Origin: Salinicoccus halodurans
GTDB taxonomy: Bacteria; Bacillota; Bacilli; Staphylococcales; Salinicoccaceae
Direction: 5' to 3'
DNA length: 64,000 nucleotides
Assembly (NCBI RefSeq): GCF_900114445.1
Contig: NZ_FOTB01000005.1
Coordinates: 1-64,000 of the forward strand
The stretch's first letter is position 1, and each line of letters starts with the position of its first letter. Positions 45,032 to 54,990 of the stretch are shown here, piece by piece. The notes beneath the pieces were generated by a model, which ran no database searches, was not told where the DNA came from, and saw nothing but the letters and a program-made list of their open reading frames with translations. The position numbers were made by a program, and so were the translations under genes.

Positions 45032-46534
45032 ATGGAAGACAGAGTGTTAATCGTCGGTGCAGGGCCGACAGGCCTTGCGATGGCAGTCGGACTCGAACGT
45101 CAGGGTATCCCGTTCAAAATCATAGATAAGGCGGAGGGGCCCGGCAAAGAGTCGAGAGCTATGGTTGTTCACGCAAGGACACTGGAATTGTATGACCAGT
45201 TCGGTCTTGCTGAAGAAATGATTGACAGAGGTATCATTGCCGACAATATTGCCATTTTCAACGAAGGGAAAAGAAGAGCGGGAATCAATTTTGGTAATAT
45301 TGGCAAGGGACTCAGCCGGTTTCCCTTTGTTCTGAGTCTTCCACAGGACGAACATGAAAGAATCATCATCGAATACTTAAAAAAGAAGAATATTGAAATC
45401 GGATGGAATCGGGAACTGATCGACTATGAGCAAAAAGACGGCGGAGTGACAGCGGTCGTAACAGATGGTGTGAGTGCAGAGACACTTGAATATGACTACT
45501 TATGCGGATGTGACGGTCCGGGAAGCATTGTCAGAAAAATGATGGGCTATGACTTTCCAGGCGGGACTTATGAGGAAGTATTCTTTGTGGCCGATGTGAT
45601 GAGTGACATCGATGTGGATGGTGTCCAGGTTCATATGTCAAAGGAGGGATTCGCACTGGTACTGCCTGTAAGGATTTCCGGATCCGTCCGTATCATCGGT
45701 CTTGTTCCGAAGCAGAGTGTCCGTCGAAAAGAGGATGTCCGCTATACAGATGTCAACGGTTATGTAGAGAACCATATTGGAATCAAAGCCGAGACAGTCA
45801 ACTGGTTCTCGACGTATAAAGTCCATCACAGAGTCAGTGAACATTTCAGAAAAAATGATGTATTCCTCGCAGGTGACGCGGGTCATATACACAGCCCTGC
45901 AGGCGGGCAGGGTATGAATACCGGCATCGGGGATGCGATGAATCTGTCCTGGAAGCTGGCGGAAGTGATAGACAAAGGAATGGATGAAAAAATTCTGTCT
46001 TCCTATGAAGAAGAAAGAATACCTTTCGCCAGACTTCTGGTAAGTACGACTGACCAGGTATTCAAGGGACTGGTCAGCGACAATATCTTTTCAGATGCAG
46101 TAAGGAATATTTTCATGCCGAATATTGCACCCAATCTTTTCCGGTTAAAAATAATGCGGCAGCAGATGTTCCGGATGGTTTCCCAGATCCATATAGATTA
46201 TGAAAACAGTATAATGACAAAGGGCCGCACCGGCAGAATAAACGGCGGCGATCGTCTGCCGTGGGTGAAATATGGAGAGGGAGACAACTATGAACCGCTG
46301 GACAGAGTGGCATTCCAGTATCACCTGTACGGTCAGACAAGCCGGGAAATGCGGCGTTTCATACGAAATTCCAATATTGATCTTTACGAATTCAACTGGA
46401 CGGCAGAAGCGAAAAAGGCAGGTATTAAGAAGAATACTGTCATGCTTGTCCGTCCGGACGGCTATATAGCGGTGATTGCGGAAGATAATAATGTAGAAAG
46501 ATTCTTCGAATACGAAAATTTTTTCATGAAATGA
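45032..46534 (+). CDS. FAD-dependent aromatic-type monooxygenase
   Basis: A 500-residue class A flavoprotein monooxygenase (PheA/MhpA/TetX superfamily). FAD-binding motif IVGAGPTGLAMAVGLE at the N terminus, the DG motif CGCDGPGSIVRKMMG, and VFLAGDAGHIHSPAGGQGMNTGIGDAMNL. The C-terminal 100 residues form a thioredoxin-like extension ending in LVRPDGYIAVIAEDNN, as in phenol-hydroxylase-type members. It could hydroxylate an aromatic compound or inactivate an antibiotic such as rifampicin; sequence alone cannot decide. Possibly cotranscribed with the GDPD gene. Confidence 0.87.
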   Translation: MEDRVLIVGAGPTGLAMAVGLERQGIPFKIIDKAEGPGKESRAMVVHARTLELYDQFGLAEEMIDRGIIADNIAIFNEGKRRAGINFGNIGKGLSRFPFVLSLPQDEHERIIIEYLKKKNIEIGWNRELIDYEQKDGGVTAVVTDGVSAETLEYDYLCGCDGPGSIVRKMMGYDFPGGTYEEVFFVADVMSDIDVDGVQVHMSKEGFALVLPVRISGSVRIIGLVPKQSVRRKEDVRYTDVNGYVENHIGIKAETVNWFSTYKVHHRVSEHFRKNDVFLAGDAGHIHSPAGGQGMNTGIGDAMNLSWKLAEVIDKGMDEKILSSYEEERIPFARLLVSTTDQVFKGLVSDNIFSDAVRNIFMPNIAPNLFRLKIMRQQMFRMVSQIHIDYENSIMTKGRTGRINGGDRLPWVKYGEGDNYEPLDRVAFQYHLYGQTSREMRRFIRNSNIDLYEFNWTAEAKKAGIKKNTVMLVRPDGYIAVIAEDNNVERFFEYENFFMK

Positions 46535-46544
46535 ACGATGTGCA

Positions 46545-46573
46545 TTGACTCTTTAGACGCGATGCTTTATCAT
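46545..46573 (+). promoter_or_regulatory. Promoter of the SAM-riboswitch transcript
   Basis: TTGACT (46545-46550) and TATCAT (46568-46573) are 17 bases apart, giving a start near 46580, shortly before the riboswitch. Confidence 0.65.
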
Positions 46574-46605
46574 ATTCTATAACCTAGTAATCAAATATGA
46601 ATTAA

Positions 46606-46710
46606 CTTTTATCCAGAGAGGTGGAGGGACGTGGCCCAAAGAAACCTCGGCAGCAGATCATTATGACACTGTGCCAATTCCATCAGGCTATTATGTCTGG
46701 AAGATAAGAT
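46606..46710 (+). ncRNA. SAM-I (S-box) riboswitch
   Basis: The S-box core is clear: CTTATC-like P1 strand, AGAGAGGTGGAGGGA, TGGCCCAAAGAAACCTCGGCAGC, and a closing GGAAGATAAGA that pairs with the start. A terminator hairpin (46724-46762) follows, so SAM should switch off the downstream ATP-grasp gene and methionine or sulfur starvation should turn it on. Confidence 0.93.
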
Positions 46711-46723
46711 GAGCAGATGCATT

Positions 46724-46762
46724 ATGCGCTTTTCTTATATGGGAAGTGCATTTTTCATTTTT
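46724..46762 (+). terminator. Riboswitch-controlled terminator
   Basis: ATGCGCTTTTC and GGGAAGTGCAT form an 11-bp stem with wobbles around TTATAT, then TTTTTCATTTTT. It lies between the SAM aptamer and the ATP-grasp start. Confidence 0.82.
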
Positions 46763-46791
46763 GGATAGGGTTATGGAAAGGTTTTGAATCT

Positions 46792-47742
46792 ATGTCAAAA
46801 ATTTTTGTAATACATGAGAACAGTGAATGGACCGCTCCGCTTTATAAACGTTTTGAAGAACTTGGACTGCCGTATGAGGATTGGAATCTGACGCAAGGAA
46901 CTGTCGATTTGAATGAAGTCCCGCCGGAAGGTGTCTTCTATAACAGGATGAGTGCATCTTCTCATACAAGGGGAAACAGATATGCTCCGGAACTGGCAAA
47001 TGCGGTGCTTGCCTGGCTGGAACATTACGGAAGAACGGTCATCAACGGAAGCGGCGCACTGAACCTTGAAATAAGCAAAGTCAGGCAGTACCTCGAACTC
47101 GAAAAGTATGGTGTGAAGACGCCTGAAACCATTGCGGCTGTCGGCAAAAAACAGTTGCTCGAAGCGGTGGAGAAATTCGAAGGCAGACCGTTCATCACTA
47201 AACATAACCGTGCAGGCAAGGGGCTGGGCGTCAAGCTGTTCCGGTCCAAAGAAGGACTGCGGAGTTATATTGAAAGTGAAGATTTCGAAGACCCTGTTGA
47301 CGGGATCACTCTGATCCAGGAATATATTGAATCACCGGAACCATTCATCACAAGATGTGAATTTGTCGGCGGCGAATTCATGTATGCTGTAATGGTCGAT
47401 ACTTCCGAAGGTTTCGAATTATGTCCGGCAGATGCCTGCTCGGTTGAAGATCTTTTCTGTCCTGCAGGGGACAGTGATGGAAAACAGCCCAAATTCCAGA
47501 TTATAAACGGGTTTGATGATCCGATACTTGAGAAATATAAAAAAATGCTCCGGCGCAACGATATTCAAATCGCCGGCATAGAATTCATCAGGGATGGGAG
47601 AGGTAACATATACACTTACGATATCAATACGAATACGAACTATAACAGCAACGCAGAAGAAGTCGGCAGGCAGTTCGGCATGCTCGGAATTGCGAAATAT
47701 CTTGGTGGTTTGCTTGACCAATCTGTGATTTCAATTAAATGA
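46792..47742 (+). CDS. ATP-grasp family ligase under SAM riboswitch control, function unknown
   Basis: A 316-residue protein with an ATP-grasp fold similar to RimK-type carboxylate-amine ligases: pre-ATP domain (1-100), PFITKHNRAGKGLGVKLF nucleotide-binding loop, ITLIQEYIESPEPFITRCEFVGGEFMYAV in parts, and the metal-binding DINTNTNYN with acidic and Asn residues near the C terminus. ATP-grasp enzymes join a carboxylate to an amine or thiol. The S-box upstream ties it to methionine, cysteine or SAM metabolism. The ATG at 46792 follows GGAAAGG; a longer frame from 46717 runs through the terminator and is rejected. No other sulfur gene is adjacent. Confidence 0.88.
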   Translation: MSKIFVIHENSEWTAPLYKRFEELGLPYEDWNLTQGTVDLNEVPPEGVFYNRMSASSHTRGNRYAPELANAVLAWLEHYGRTVINGSGALNLEISKVRQYLELEKYGVKTPETIAAVGKKQLLEAVEKFEGRPFITKHNRAGKGLGVKLFRSKEGLRSYIESEDFEDPVDGITLIQEYIESPEPFITRCEFVGGEFMYAVMVDTSEGFELCPADACSVEDLFCPAGDSDGKQPKFQIINGFDDPILEKYKKMLRRNDIQIAGIEFIRDGRGNIYTYDINTNTNYNSNAEEVGRQFGMLGIAKYLGGLLDQSVISIK

Positions 47743-47756
47743 TAATAAATTTAGAA

Positions 47757-47788
47757 GCGGACTTTCGTAGGAAAAGTTCGCTTTTTTT
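47757..47788 (+). terminator. Rho-independent terminator of the ATP-grasp gene
   Basis: GCGGACTTT and AAAGTTCGC pair (one wobble) around a seven-base loop and are followed by seven T. Confidence 0.9.
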
Positions 47789-47830
47789 GTGTAAATATTA
47801 AAAGTGTGAGAAATTTCTTGAGGGTTATGC

Positions 47831-47858
47831 TTGATTTATCGGGGGAAAATTATATAAT
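47831..47858 (+). promoter_or_regulatory. Candidate promoter of the urease operon
   Basis: TTGATT (47831-47836) and TATAAT (47853-47858) are 16 bases apart. It is the only strong promoter match before ureA and would leave a leader of about 365 bases. Confidence 0.55.
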
Positions 47859-48232
47859 AGGTTAGGATCAAAAACCGCTTCAAATCAACGATAGTAAACT
47901 ATCCATCCTTTCTTTACCTACGCAGTATTAAATATAATGTTATAAATAACTTTCACTTTTTTCAGTTATTCAGAGACCCACTGTCTCTCCCGTGAAAAAT
48001 ACGGATATGAATAACGGACGCCTATAGTTTTAAAATGAATGTCGCTTTTAAAAAATCGAACCACATATGTGTAGATATAAAGTAGGTTGCTATTGTTGCT
48101 CGAAGCAGCTTGGTTTATTCATTAATGATCTATTTAACGTCTTATCTGCAGTTTAAACGATGAAAGCGTTTCAAAACATATTTTATGGATATAGGATAAG
48201 ATGAAATACTACATTTTCGAGGAGGATGAAAC
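47859..48232 (+). other. Long untranslated stretch before ureA
   Basis: No gene is recognised in these 370 bases. It holds several short inverted repeats, CGATAGTAAACTATC-like at about 47890, and TGAAAGCGTTTCA at 48161-48173, which resembles a CcpA site but is one base short of the consensus. GAGGAGG sits before the ureA ATG. Confidence 0.45.
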
Positions 48233-48535
48233 ATGCAATTATTACCCCGTGAAAAAGATAAGCTTCTTATTGTAGTTGCTGCAGATCTTGCCCGGAGGCG
48301 CAGAGAAAGAGGACTTAAACTGAACCATCCTGAAGCGATGGCACTTATTACATACGAAGTAATAGAAGGTGCCAGAGACGGTAAAACAGTTGCGGAATTG
48401 ATGGAATATGGCGCGACGATATTGAAGCGTGAGGATGTAATGGAAGGTATTCCGGAAATGATTGATGATATCCAGGTTGAAGCGACTTTCCCGGACGGTA
48501 CGAAACTGGTCACCGTCCATAACCCTATACGGTAG
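48233..48535 (+). CDS. ureA: Urease subunit gamma
   Basis: The 100-residue gamma subunit of urease: [35 protein letters not shown] and [18 protein letters not shown] are family hallmarks. It forms the (UreABC)3 apoenzyme with UreB and UreC. First gene of ureABCEFGD, a complete set for urease structure and nickel insertion. Confidence 0.97.
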   Translation: MQLLPREKDKLLIVVAADLARRRRERGLKLNHPEAMALITYEVIEGARDGKTVAELMEYGATILKREDVMEGIPEMIDDIQVEATFPDGTKLVTVHNPIR

Positions 48536-48581
48536 AATGGTTGATTATTCTTATTTTAAAAGATGAGAAAGGGATTGGTTA

Positions 48582-48905
48582 ATGATGATTCCAGGGGAAT
48601 ATATATTAAAGTCAGAGGAAATTGTTTGTAATGAAGGTGCGGAAAACTCTCGTCTTACAGTAATTAATAAAGGCGACAGACCTATACAGATCGGTTCTCA
48701 CTATCATTTCTATGAAGTGAACAATGCACTGAGTTTTAACCGGGAGGACGCTTATGGTAAACGTCTGGATGTGCCTGCCGGTGCGGCTGTCCGTTTTGAA
48801 CCGGGGGATGAAAAAGAAGTGCAGCTGATTGATTTTGCCGGAAAAAGAGAAGTTTATGGTTTCCATAATGAAGTGGACGGACAATTGGAAGGCGGGATTG
48901 AATAA
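48582..48905 (+). CDS. ureB: Urease subunit beta
   Basis: The 107-residue beta subunit: MIPGEYI start, [44 protein letters not shown]. Somewhat truncated at the C terminus compared with longer homologues but ending in the usual acidic tail. Two adjacent ATG (48582, 48585) are both possible starts. The stop overlaps the ureC ATG by one base. Confidence 0.96.
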   Translation: MMIPGEYILKSEEIVCNEGAENSRLTVINKGDRPIQIGSHYHFYEVNNALSFNREDAYGKRLDVPAGAAVRFEPGDEKEVQLIDFAGKREVYGFHNEVDGQLEGGIE

Positions 48906-50623
48906 TGAGCTTTAAAATGTCGAGAGAACAATATTCCCAGATGTACGGGCCGACTACAGGAGATTCTGTCAGATTGGGGGATACTGATCTATTCATTCAA
49001 ATTGAAAAAGATTATACGAAATATGGCGAAGAAGTCGTTTTTGGCGGCGGTAAAGTGATTCGTGACGGCATGGGACAGCACCCTTCCATCACAAGGGAAG
49101 AAGACGTGCGTGTTCCGGATACAGTCATCACCAATGCCGTTATATTAGATTATACAGGAATCTATAAAGCGGATATTGCGCTCCGTGATGGTAAAATATC
49201 CGGTATTGGCAAAGCGGGAAACCCTCTAGTTCAGGATAAAGTGGATATTATCGTTGGCGCTTCCACTGAAGTGATTTCAGGGGAAGGGAAGATTGTCACT
49301 GCCGGTGCGGTTGATACCCATGTACATTTTATCAATCCGGATCAGATAGATGTCGCACTGACAGGTGGGATTACTACAATCATAGGCGGGGGTGCCGGAC
49401 CTGGGGCAGGTTCCAGAGCAACAACGGCAACGCCTGGGAAATGGCACATTGAACGCATGCTCGGCGCTTTGGAAGGACTTCCAATCAATGTCGGTCTGAC
49501 CGGGAAAGGTCATGCGGCGGCAAGGGAACCGCTGTCGGAACAAATTTTGGCAGGTGCCATCGGCTTGAAAATTCATGAAGACTGGGGCGCAACACCGTCT
49601 GCAATCAGCCAGGCTCTGGAAGTGGCTGATGAATTTGATGTTCAGATTGCACTTCATGCCGATACATTGAATGAAGGCGGCTTTTTTGAAGACACGATGA
49701 AAGCAATCAAAGACCGTGTGATTCATATGTATCATACAGAAGGAGCCGGCGGCGGCCATGCGCCTGATTTAATCAAGTCGGCGGGATATATGAATGTGCT
49801 GCCTGCTTCGACGAATCCGACGCTGCCTTACACAATCAATACGATTGATGAACATCTGGATATGGTAATGGTTGCCCATAACCTGAATCCGTCTGTACCG
49901 GAGGATATAGCATTTGCAGATTCCCGCATTCGTAACGAATCGATTGCTGCAGAAGATATCCTCCAGGATATGGGGGTTTTCAGTATGATGAGTTCAGATG
50001 CGCAGGCAATGGGCCGCATTGGTGAAGTGGTGACGCGGACCTGGCAGACAGCCGACAAAATGAAAAAGCAGCGCGGCGTGATGGAGGGCGACAGCGAGTA
50101 TTCGGATAATAGCCGTGTTAAGCGCTATGTGGCGAAATATACCATCAATCCTTCGATTACACACGGCATTTCCGATTATGTGGGTTCCATTGAAGTCGGC
50201 AAAATTGCGGACCTTGTCATCTGGGATCCGAAATTCTTTGGAGCGAAACCTGAGATGATCCTGAAGAACGGTATGGCGGTATCGAGTCTGATGGGCGACC
50301 CTAATGCAACGATTCCAACGCCTCAGCCAATGATCTACCGGCCTATGTTCGCATCCTATGGCAAAGGATTATCAAACAGTTCCATTACCTTTGTTTCCCA
50401 GGCTGCATATGACAACAATATTAAAGAGAAGCTGGGACTTGAGAAGATCGTCCTTCCCGTTCACAACATCCGTCAGTTGACGAAGAAAGATATGAAGCTG
50501 AATTCGGAAACCCCGGATATAGATGTTGATCCGCAGACTTATGAAGTTAAAATTAATGGAGAAGTACTGACGTGCGACCCGGTTGACATAGTGCCACTTG
50601 GCCAGCGGTACTTCCTATTTTGA
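48905..50623 (+). CDS. ureC: Urease subunit alpha
   Basis: The 572-residue catalytic subunit hydrolysing urea to ammonia and carbamate. Nickel ligands by alignment: His139 and His141 (DTHVHF), carbamylated Lys222 (GLKIHEDW), the His in [10 protein letters not shown] and in GGGHAPD, and the Asp in [10 protein letters not shown]. The flap motif that is VCHHL in most ureases is VAHNL here: the catalytic His325 is kept, the flap Cys is Ala324 and the second His is Asn326. Start overlaps the ureB stop. Confidence 0.97.
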   Translation: MSFKMSREQYSQMYGPTTGDSVRLGDTDLFIQIEKDYTKYGEEVVFGGGKVIRDGMGQHPSITREEDVRVPDTVITNAVILDYTGIYKADIALRDGKISGIGKAGNPLVQDKVDIIVGASTEVISGEGKIVTAGAVDTHVHFINPDQIDVALTGGITTIIGGGAGPGAGSRATTATPGKWHIERMLGALEGLPINVGLTGKGHAAAREPLSEQILAGAIGLKIHEDWGATPSAISQALEVADEFDVQIALHADTLNEGGFFEDTMKAIKDRVIHMYHTEGAGGGHAPDLIKSAGYMNVLPASTNPTLPYTINTIDEHLDMVMVAHNLNPSVPEDIAFADSRIRNESIAAEDILQDMGVFSMMSSDAQAMGRIGEVVTRTWQTADKMKKQRGVMEGDSEYSDNSRVKRYVAKYTINPSITHGISDYVGSIEVGKIADLVIWDPKFFGAKPEMILKNGMAVSSLMGDPNATIPTPQPMIYRPMFASYGKGLSNSSITFVSQAAYDNNIKEKLGLEKIVLPVHNIRQLTKKDMKLNSETPDIDVDPQTYEVKINGEVLTCDPVDIVPLGQRYFLF

Positions 50624-50633
50624 GGTGGAATAA

Positions 50634-51089
50634 TTGATAATAGAAGAAATAGTGACGAATGTAAGCGAGTTGAATCCTGATGAATTAAATAAGCGTCATC
50701 AGGAAAAGGTGTATATGGAAAGTGCACATTTGATGAAACGCATCCAGCGTGTTGAAACAGACCACGGCCGCGATCTGGGCATCCGTCTGAAGAATCCCCG
50801 CGATCTGAAAGCGGGAGATGTCCTTTATATGGATGATGAAAATATCATAATTATTGACGTGCTGTCCGATGATCTGATCATCATCAGTCCCCGCAGCATG
50901 AACGAAATGGGAACAATCGCCCATCAGCTGGGAAATCGACATTTGCCGGCCCAATTTGAAGGAGACGACATGCTTGTTCAGTATGATTATCTTGTGGAGG
51001 AACTGCTCGATGAAATGGAAATTCCATTCAAGCGGGAAGAGCGCAAGGTGAAGCAGGCATTCCGTCATATCGGTCACAGTCATGACTAA
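50634..51089 (+). CDS. ureE: Urease accessory protein UreE
   Basis: The 151-residue nickel metallochaperone: N-terminal peptide-binding domain and C-terminal nickel domain ([17 protein letters not shown] with the family His). The tail FRHIGHSHD has only three His, shorter than the His-rich tails of some bacteria. A TTG start at 50634 follows GAGGTGGA. It overlaps ureF by eight bases. Confidence 0.94.
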   Translation: MIIEEIVTNVSELNPDELNKRHQEKVYMESAHLMKRIQRVETDHGRDLGIRLKNPRDLKAGDVLYMDDENIIIIDVLSDDLIIISPRSMNEMGTIAHQLGNRHLPAQFEGDDMLVQYDYLVEELLDEMEIPFKREERKVKQAFRHIGHSHD

Positions 51090-51768
51090 TAATGCTTTGT
51101 CGCTGTTCCAATTGTGCGATTCCAATTTTCCGACCGGTTCATTCAGCCATTCATTTGGACTTGAAACATACATTCAGAAGGATAAGGTTGTTGATGCAGA
51201 AACTTTTTCCGGCTGGCTCAAAGTTTATTTGCATGAACAGCTTGCATATGCAGATGGTCTGGCTGCGAGAATTGTGTATGAGGCGTTGGAACAGGATGAC
51301 CTGGATAAGGTCTGGGAAATGGACCGCATATTGACCGTCCAGAACCTTGCGAAGGAATCGCGGGACGGGACTCAGCGGATGGGGGACAGAATGCTGGATA
51401 TCGCGGAGTCCATCTATAATATCCCAATCTTATCAGCCTATCGTAAACGTTTGAAAAATAAACAGTCTTTCGGGCACTCGGCCATCGTCTTTACAATGGT
51501 AGGTCATTACTTGGGAGTGGAGAAGAAAACGACCATTGTTTATTATCTGTATTCAACCATCGCGGCTCTTGTTCAGAACGCAGTGCGGGCGATTCCGCTG
51601 GGACAGACTGCAGGCCAGAAAGTCATCTATGCTTTCCAGGAAGAATTGAAAGCGGCAGGGGATAGGATCATCGGTCTCGATGAAATGGAATTCGGAGTCG
51701 TGGCACCAGGTCTTGAAATATCCCAGATGCAGCACGAACGCGTAGGTATACGTATTTTCAGCTCGTGA
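51082..51768 (+). CDS. ureF: Urease accessory protein UreF
   Basis: A 228-residue all-helical accessory protein: [49 protein letters not shown] and [16 protein letters not shown] are typical. UreF bridges UreD and UreG in the activation complex. Start codon lies within the end of ureE. Confidence 0.95.
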   Translation: MTNNALSLFQLCDSNFPTGSFSHSFGLETYIQKDKVVDAETFSGWLKVYLHEQLAYADGLAARIVYEALEQDDLDKVWEMDRILTVQNLAKESRDGTQRMGDRMLDIAESIYNIPILSAYRKRLKNKQSFGHSAIVFTMVGHYLGVEKKTTIVYYLYSTIAALVQNAVRAIPLGQTAGQKVIYAFQEELKAAGDRIIGLDEMEFGVVAPGLEISQMQHERVGIRIFSS

Positions 51769-51823
51769 CAAAAATGCGGTGCAAGAATAATATAATCAAT
51801 AATTTTAAAAGGACGTGTTAAGT

Positions 51824-52444
51824 ATGGGACCAATTAAAATCGGAGTTGGCGGACCTGTAGGTGCAGGGAAGACAATGCTGGTGGAAAAAATCACGCGTGA
51901 ACTTGCCGATGAAGTGAGCATGGCAGTAATCACGAATGATATATATACAAAAGAAGACGCTAAGTTCCTGGTCAATAATGGTATTTTGGATGAAGACAGG
52001 ATTGTCGGTGTAGAAACAGGAGGTTGTCCTCACACTGCCATCCGTGAAGATGCATCCATGAATTTCTCAGCGATAGAGGAGCTTCAGGAAAAACATCCGG
52101 ATGTCGAATTGATTTTCGTAGAGAGCGGCGGTGACAACCTTGCAGCAACATTCAGCCCAGAACTTGTCGACTTCTCAATCTATATCATCGATGTGGCCCA
52201 GGGCGAAAAAATCCCGCGTAAAGGTGGACAGGGCATGATCAAGTCGGATCTGTTCATAATCAATAAAACTGATCTGGCGCCATATGTCGGCGCGAGTCTT
52301 GAGGTAATGGAATCTGACACTAAAGTTTTCCGTGGAGACAAACCGTTTGTGTTTACAAATCTGAAGGATAACAAAGGTTTGGACCAGGTGGTTGAATGGA
52401 TTGAGAAAAATGCATTGCTAAAAGGTCTGGGTCAGGATGTCTGA
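51824..52444 (+). CDS. ureG: Urease accessory GTPase UreG
   Basis: A 206-residue SIMIBI GTPase that delivers nickel on GTP hydrolysis. P-loop [16 protein letters not shown], the metal-binding CPH motif in [28 protein letters not shown] and the NKTD guanine motif. ATG 51824 preferred over GTG 51815, which is too close to AAAAGGA. Overlaps ureD by eight bases. Confidence 0.96.
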   Translation: MGPIKIGVGGPVGAGKTMLVEKITRELADEVSMAVITNDIYTKEDAKFLVNNGILDEDRIVGVETGGCPHTAIREDASMNFSAIEELQEKHPDVELIFVESGGDNLAATFSPELVDFSIYIIDVAQGEKIPRKGGQGMIKSDLFIINKTDLAPYVGASLEVMESDTKVFRGDKPFVFTNLKDNKGLDQVVEWIEKNALLKGLGQDV

Positions 52445-53261
52445 ATGGACGGGTATTTTGGAACTTGACGTGGAAAACCGTCAGGGGAGGACGGTAGCTG
52501 ATAATATTTATTTTCAGGGTGCTTTCAAAGTGATGCGCCCTGTATATTTTGGTAAAAACAGCTATCCCTGCTATTATCTTCTGAATCCGGGCGGGGGGTA
52601 TTTGGATGGAGATACATACCGTATGAGAGTATCTCTTGGTGAAGACTCCCGTCTGACTTTGACGACACAATCATCGACGAAAGTCTATAAGACGCCTAAA
52701 TCCTATGCATACCAGGAAACAGAATTCCATTTGAAAAAGAACAGCTATCTGGAATATCTGCCGGATGCGCTCATCGCATATAAAGATGCAAAGTATATAC
52801 AGAAAAATGTGGTTTATATGGAGAAAGGCGCAACCTTGCTTTATTCAGACATAGTGACGCCGGGATGGTCTCCGGAAGGGGACGCATTCAGCTATGATAC
52901 ATTGCGTCTTAAAAGCGAAATCTATATGGACGGTGAGTTGGTCGTTTTCGATCATGTCAAACTTCAACCGGAACAACAGAACATGACCGGGCTGGGATTC
53001 ATGGAAGGATATACCCACCTTGGCTCTTTCATCGTTATCGGGGAAAAGACGGATGATGCATTGATTGACCGTCTGTATGAAGTGGTACACGCAGAATCCG
53101 GTGATTTTGAATTTGGGATATCCAAACTGACAGTGCCTGGGTTCACCTTGCGGATCATTGCTGATAAAACGCAGGTGATTGAACGTGTTACAGCCGCCTG
53201 CCACGCTGCAATAAGCGAAGAATGGCAGCAGATGAAACCGAGTTTTCTACGCAAATATTAG
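52437..53261 (+). CDS. ureD: Urease accessory protein UreD (UreH)
   Basis: A 274-residue accessory protein that binds the apoenzyme and carries nickel from UreG. Family segments: [48 protein letters not shown] and [15 protein letters not shown]. In Firmicutes ureD usually ends the operon, as here. Confidence 0.95.
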   Translation: MSEWTGILELDVENRQGRTVADNIYFQGAFKVMRPVYFGKNSYPCYYLLNPGGGYLDGDTYRMRVSLGEDSRLTLTTQSSTKVYKTPKSYAYQETEFHLKKNSYLEYLPDALIAYKDAKYIQKNVVYMEKGATLLYSDIVTPGWSPEGDAFSYDTLRLKSEIYMDGELVVFDHVKLQPEQQNMTGLGFMEGYTHLGSFIVIGEKTDDALIDRLYEVVHAESGDFEFGISKLTVPGFTLRIIADKTQVIERVTAACHAAISEEWQQMKPSFLRKY

Positions 53262-53267
53262 TGCCGG

Positions 53268-53302
53268 GCCCGACATATTAATATTGTCGGGCATTACTTT
53301 TT
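53268..53302 (+). terminator. Rho-independent terminator of the urease operon
   Basis: GCCCGACA and TGTCGGGC pair around a nine-base AT loop, followed by ATTACTTTTT. The T run is displaced by a few bases, so read-through into the nickel importer genes is possible. Confidence 0.65.
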
Positions 53303-53359
53303 AAAAACGGTTTAAAATACCATGCCGTTTTAAAATAAGGCGATGAGGAGTATCGATGA

Positions 53360-54952
53360 ATGAGAAAAATAAGTATTATAGTAATTTTTATGGTATTGGG
53401 TATTTTGAGTGCCTGCTCGAACGAAAAAATGGAGATGCAGGCGGAGAATTCTCCGAAAAATGATGAACTGGTACTGGCCATCGGTGGAGAACCGGAAGAG
53501 GGGTTTGATCCGACGACAGGATGGGGCATGTATGGTTCACCTTTATTTCAGAGTACATTATTGAAATATGATGCAGATTTCAATATTGAAAACGATTTGG
53601 CAACAGAGTATCAGATAAGTGAAGATGGAAAAACATATAAAGTCGGAATCCGGGATGATGCAGTGTTCTCAGACCAGGAGCCCCTTACAGCTGAAGATGT
53701 GGTGTTCACTTTTGAAACAGCCAAAGGAAGCGGATCGGTCATCGATTTGAGCAACCTTGAAAAAGTGGAAGCGACTGATGCGCATACGGTGGAATTCACA
53801 TTGAAAGAACCACAGTCTACATTTCTTTCCCATCTGGTGATCCTGGGGATTGTTCCGGAGCATGCATATGATGATACATACAATGAGCATCCGATTGGCT
53901 CTGGACCGTATCAGCTTGTGCAATGGAATAAAGGTCAGCAATTGATAGTGGAAGAAAACCCGTACTATTATGGAGAAAAATCCGAATTTAAAAGATTAAC
54001 GTTTTTATTCCTGGAAGAAGATGCAGCCTTTGCCGCAGCAAAATCGGATGAAGTGGATGTAGCGGCCGTGACACCCAGCTTTGCTGAGAAAGAGGTAACC
54101 GGCATGGACTTATTTGCATTGGATACAGTGGATAACCGGGGCATTATGTTTCCATTTGTAGAATCCGGAAAGAAAAAGGAAGATGGCACACCTATTGGAA
54201 ATGATGTCACTTCAGATGAGACAATCAGGAAAGCAATAGATATGGCCATGGACAGGGAAGCACTGGTGGAAGGCGTATTGAACGGATATGGTACACCCGC
54301 CTATTCAGTAGCGGATCATTTACCATGGTGGAACCCCGAAACCGAAGTGACGGATAACCAGTTGGAAGAAGCAAAAAAGCTGCTGGATGAAGCCGGCTGG
54401 AAAATAAATGATGCAGGCATACGTGAAAAAGAGGGTCTGGAAGCAGCGTTTAAGATACTTTATCCTGCGGGAGATGAAATCCGACAGTCACTTTCCATTG
54501 CAGCAGCAGATCAGATAAAAACGCTTGGAATCGAAGTGACAACAGAAGGTCAGAGTTGGAATGAGCTGGAAAAATCAATGCATTCCAATCCCGTCATGAT
54601 GGGGTGGGGCAGTCATGACCCGCTCGAAATGTACAATATCTACAGCAGCAGCACCAGAGGGGAAGGTTATTATAATGCGAATTATTATTCCAATCCGGCT
54701 GTAGATGAATATATGGAGAAAGCGATGCATGCAACGACTCAGGAAGAAGCGTATGAATATTGGAAGAAAGCCCAGTGGGATGGAGAAACTGGCTTTTCAT
54801 CCCGTGGCGACGCACCATGGACATGGCTTGTAAATATACAGCATCTATATCTGGTGGATGAAAACTTGAATATCGGTAATCAGAAGTTACATCCACACGG
54901 TCATGGCTGGCCGATAACAGATAATATCGATCAGTGGCACTGGAATGAATGA
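53360..54952 (+). CDS. Nickel/metal ABC transporter substrate-binding lipoprotein (NikA/CntA type)
   Basis: A 530-residue family 5 (peptide/nickel) binding protein. Lipobox GILSAC (Cys19). The fold blocks IGGEPEEGFDPTTGWG, LTAEDVVFTFETAK, HPIGSGPYQLVQWNKGQ, MAMDREALVEG and LLDEAGWK are present. The C terminus LHPHGHGWPITDNIDQWHW is His-rich, as in nickel-specific staphylococcal NikA and CntA proteins. With the urease operon directly upstream, nickel, perhaps as a His or metallophore complex, is the likely cargo. Confidence 0.88.
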   Translation: MRKISIIVIFMVLGILSACSNEKMEMQAENSPKNDELVLAIGGEPEEGFDPTTGWGMYGSPLFQSTLLKYDADFNIENDLATEYQISEDGKTYKVGIRDDAVFSDQEPLTAEDVVFTFETAKGSGSVIDLSNLEKVEATDAHTVEFTLKEPQSTFLSHLVILGIVPEHAYDDTYNEHPIGSGPYQLVQWNKGQQLIVEENPYYYGEKSEFKRLTFLFLEEDAAFAAAKSDEVDVAAVTPSFAEKEVTGMDLFALDTVDNRGIMFPFVESGKKKEDGTPIGNDVTSDETIRKAIDMAMDREALVEGVLNGYGTPAYSVADHLPWWNPETEVTDNQLEEAKKLLDEAGWKINDAGIREKEGLEAAFKILYPAGDEIRQSLSIAAADQIKTLGIEVTTEGQSWNELEKSMHSNPVMMGWGSHDPLEMYNIYSSSTRGEGYYNANYYSNPAVDEYMEKAMHATTQEEAYEYWKKAQWDGETGFSSRGDAPWTWLVNIQHLYLVDENLNIGNQKLHPHGHGWPITDNIDQWHWNE

Positions 54953-54990
54953 GACAAAGAACGGAATGATCTATAGAAGGAGGGATGATG

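Noticed and set aside
48161-48173. CcpA (cre) site before ureA
   Set aside because: TGAAAGCGTTTCA is one base shorter than the 14-base cre consensus in its right half; too weak to call.
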